Assembly (NCBI RefSeq): GCF_020524625.1
Contig: NZ_JAIVLL010000005.1
Location: 62,001 to 126,000, forward strand
DNA length: 64,000 bases
Direction of reading: 5' to 3'
DNA from: Brevundimonas poindexterae
GTDB taxonomy: Bacteria; Pseudomonadota; Alphaproteobacteria; Caulobacterales; Caulobacteraceae
The notes beneath the pieces were generated by a model. That model saw only the letters and a program-made list of their open reading frames with translations, ran no database searches and had not been told where the DNA came from. The position numbers and the translations under genes are program-made. Below are positions 63,912-64,000 of the stretch, piece after piece (position 1 is the first letter of the stretch; the number at the start of each line of letters is the position of its first letter).

Positions 63912-64000
63912 TCAGTAAATCTCGAACAGGCCAGCCGCGCCCATGCCGCCGCCGACGCACATGGTGACGACACCGTATTTGGCGCCGCGCCGCTTGCCCT
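63912..64000 (-). CDS. Thiolase (acetyl-CoA C-acyltransferase), 3' end only
   Basis: Only the last 28 residues lie in the window. They contain the thiolase C-terminal signature YGVVTMCVGGGMGAAGLFE with the conserved Cys. The gene runs off the right edge. Its stop is 1 bp from the start of the ThuA-like gene on the same strand. Confidence 0.85.
   Translation of the reverse strand, partial: GKRRGAKYGVVTMCVGGGMGAAGLFEIY

Noticed and set aside
1..64000. CRISPR array
   Set aside because: No regularly spaced direct repeats with unique spacers were seen in the window.
1..64000. Intact insertion sequence or transposase gene
   Set aside because: No transposase of a known family was recognised; the recombinases seen are tyrosine integrases.

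Overview
The window is GC-rich, densely coded DNA from an alphaproteobacterium, most likely a member of the Caulobacteraceae such as Brevundimonas. The evidence is the style of the genes: an rpmH-rnpA-yidC-engB block, a hemN preceded by an FNR/FixK-type box, an yybP-ykoY element of the proteobacterial type, an otsB-GH15-otsA trehalose block, and short intergenic GTCCGC...GCGGAC repeats. The species call is inference and no 16S gene is present.

Left chromosomal part (1-6836). A TMEM165/GDT1-type manganese exporter lies behind a predicted yybP-ykoY Mn2+ riboswitch. It is followed by a PAP2 phosphatase, nrdA with a pair of NrdR-type boxes, an LpxR-like outer-membrane protein, a gamma-glutamyltransferase lipoprotein, and tRNA-Arg(ACG).

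Genomic island (about 6823-44531, 37.7 kb). The 3' end of tRNA-Arg is duplicated as a 17-bp direct repeat (CTTCGGGTGCGCCATTT) at 44515-44531, just beyond a tyrosine integrase. Both island ends also carry the same doublet TTCATAA-N5-TTCATAA, which I read as integrase arm sites. The island has four modules. (a) A six-gene + strand defence locus (7080-19948) holds a PD-(D/E)xK-like protein, an N6-adenine methyltransferase, a large DrmE-like protein, and DrmA, DrmB and DrmC; this is a DISARM system of unusual composition. (b) A plasmid/satellite-like section (20.5-26.3 kb) has a catalytic-domain-only recombinase, a DUF3768 protein, a papain-fold-like protein, a DUF927 helicase/primase-type ATPase, an HUH-type Rep candidate and an excisionase-like HTH protein. 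(c) A signalling and envelope section (26.5-36.8 kb) has two LytTR membrane regulators, an S41 peptidase, lipoproteins, a three-gene coupled operon ending in a retropepsin-PDZ protein, and a methyltransferase. (d) A dissolved-inorganic-carbon pump, DabB-DabA, has a divergent LysR regulator and two small coupled ORFs. The integrase closes the island. No conjugation genes are visible.

Right chromosomal part (44532-64000). It contains hemN, a Tat-exported type-B carboxylesterase whose Shine-Dalgarno sequence lies inside a perfect 11-bp hairpin, a coiled-coil exported protein, a histidine kinase coupled to a VTT-domain membrane protein, rpmH-rnpA-yidC-engB, and a polysaccharide block (Wza-type exporter, two GT4 glycosyltransferases, KdsD). 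It ends with the trehalose block, a ThuA-like exported protein and the 3' end of a thiolase gene cut by the window edge.
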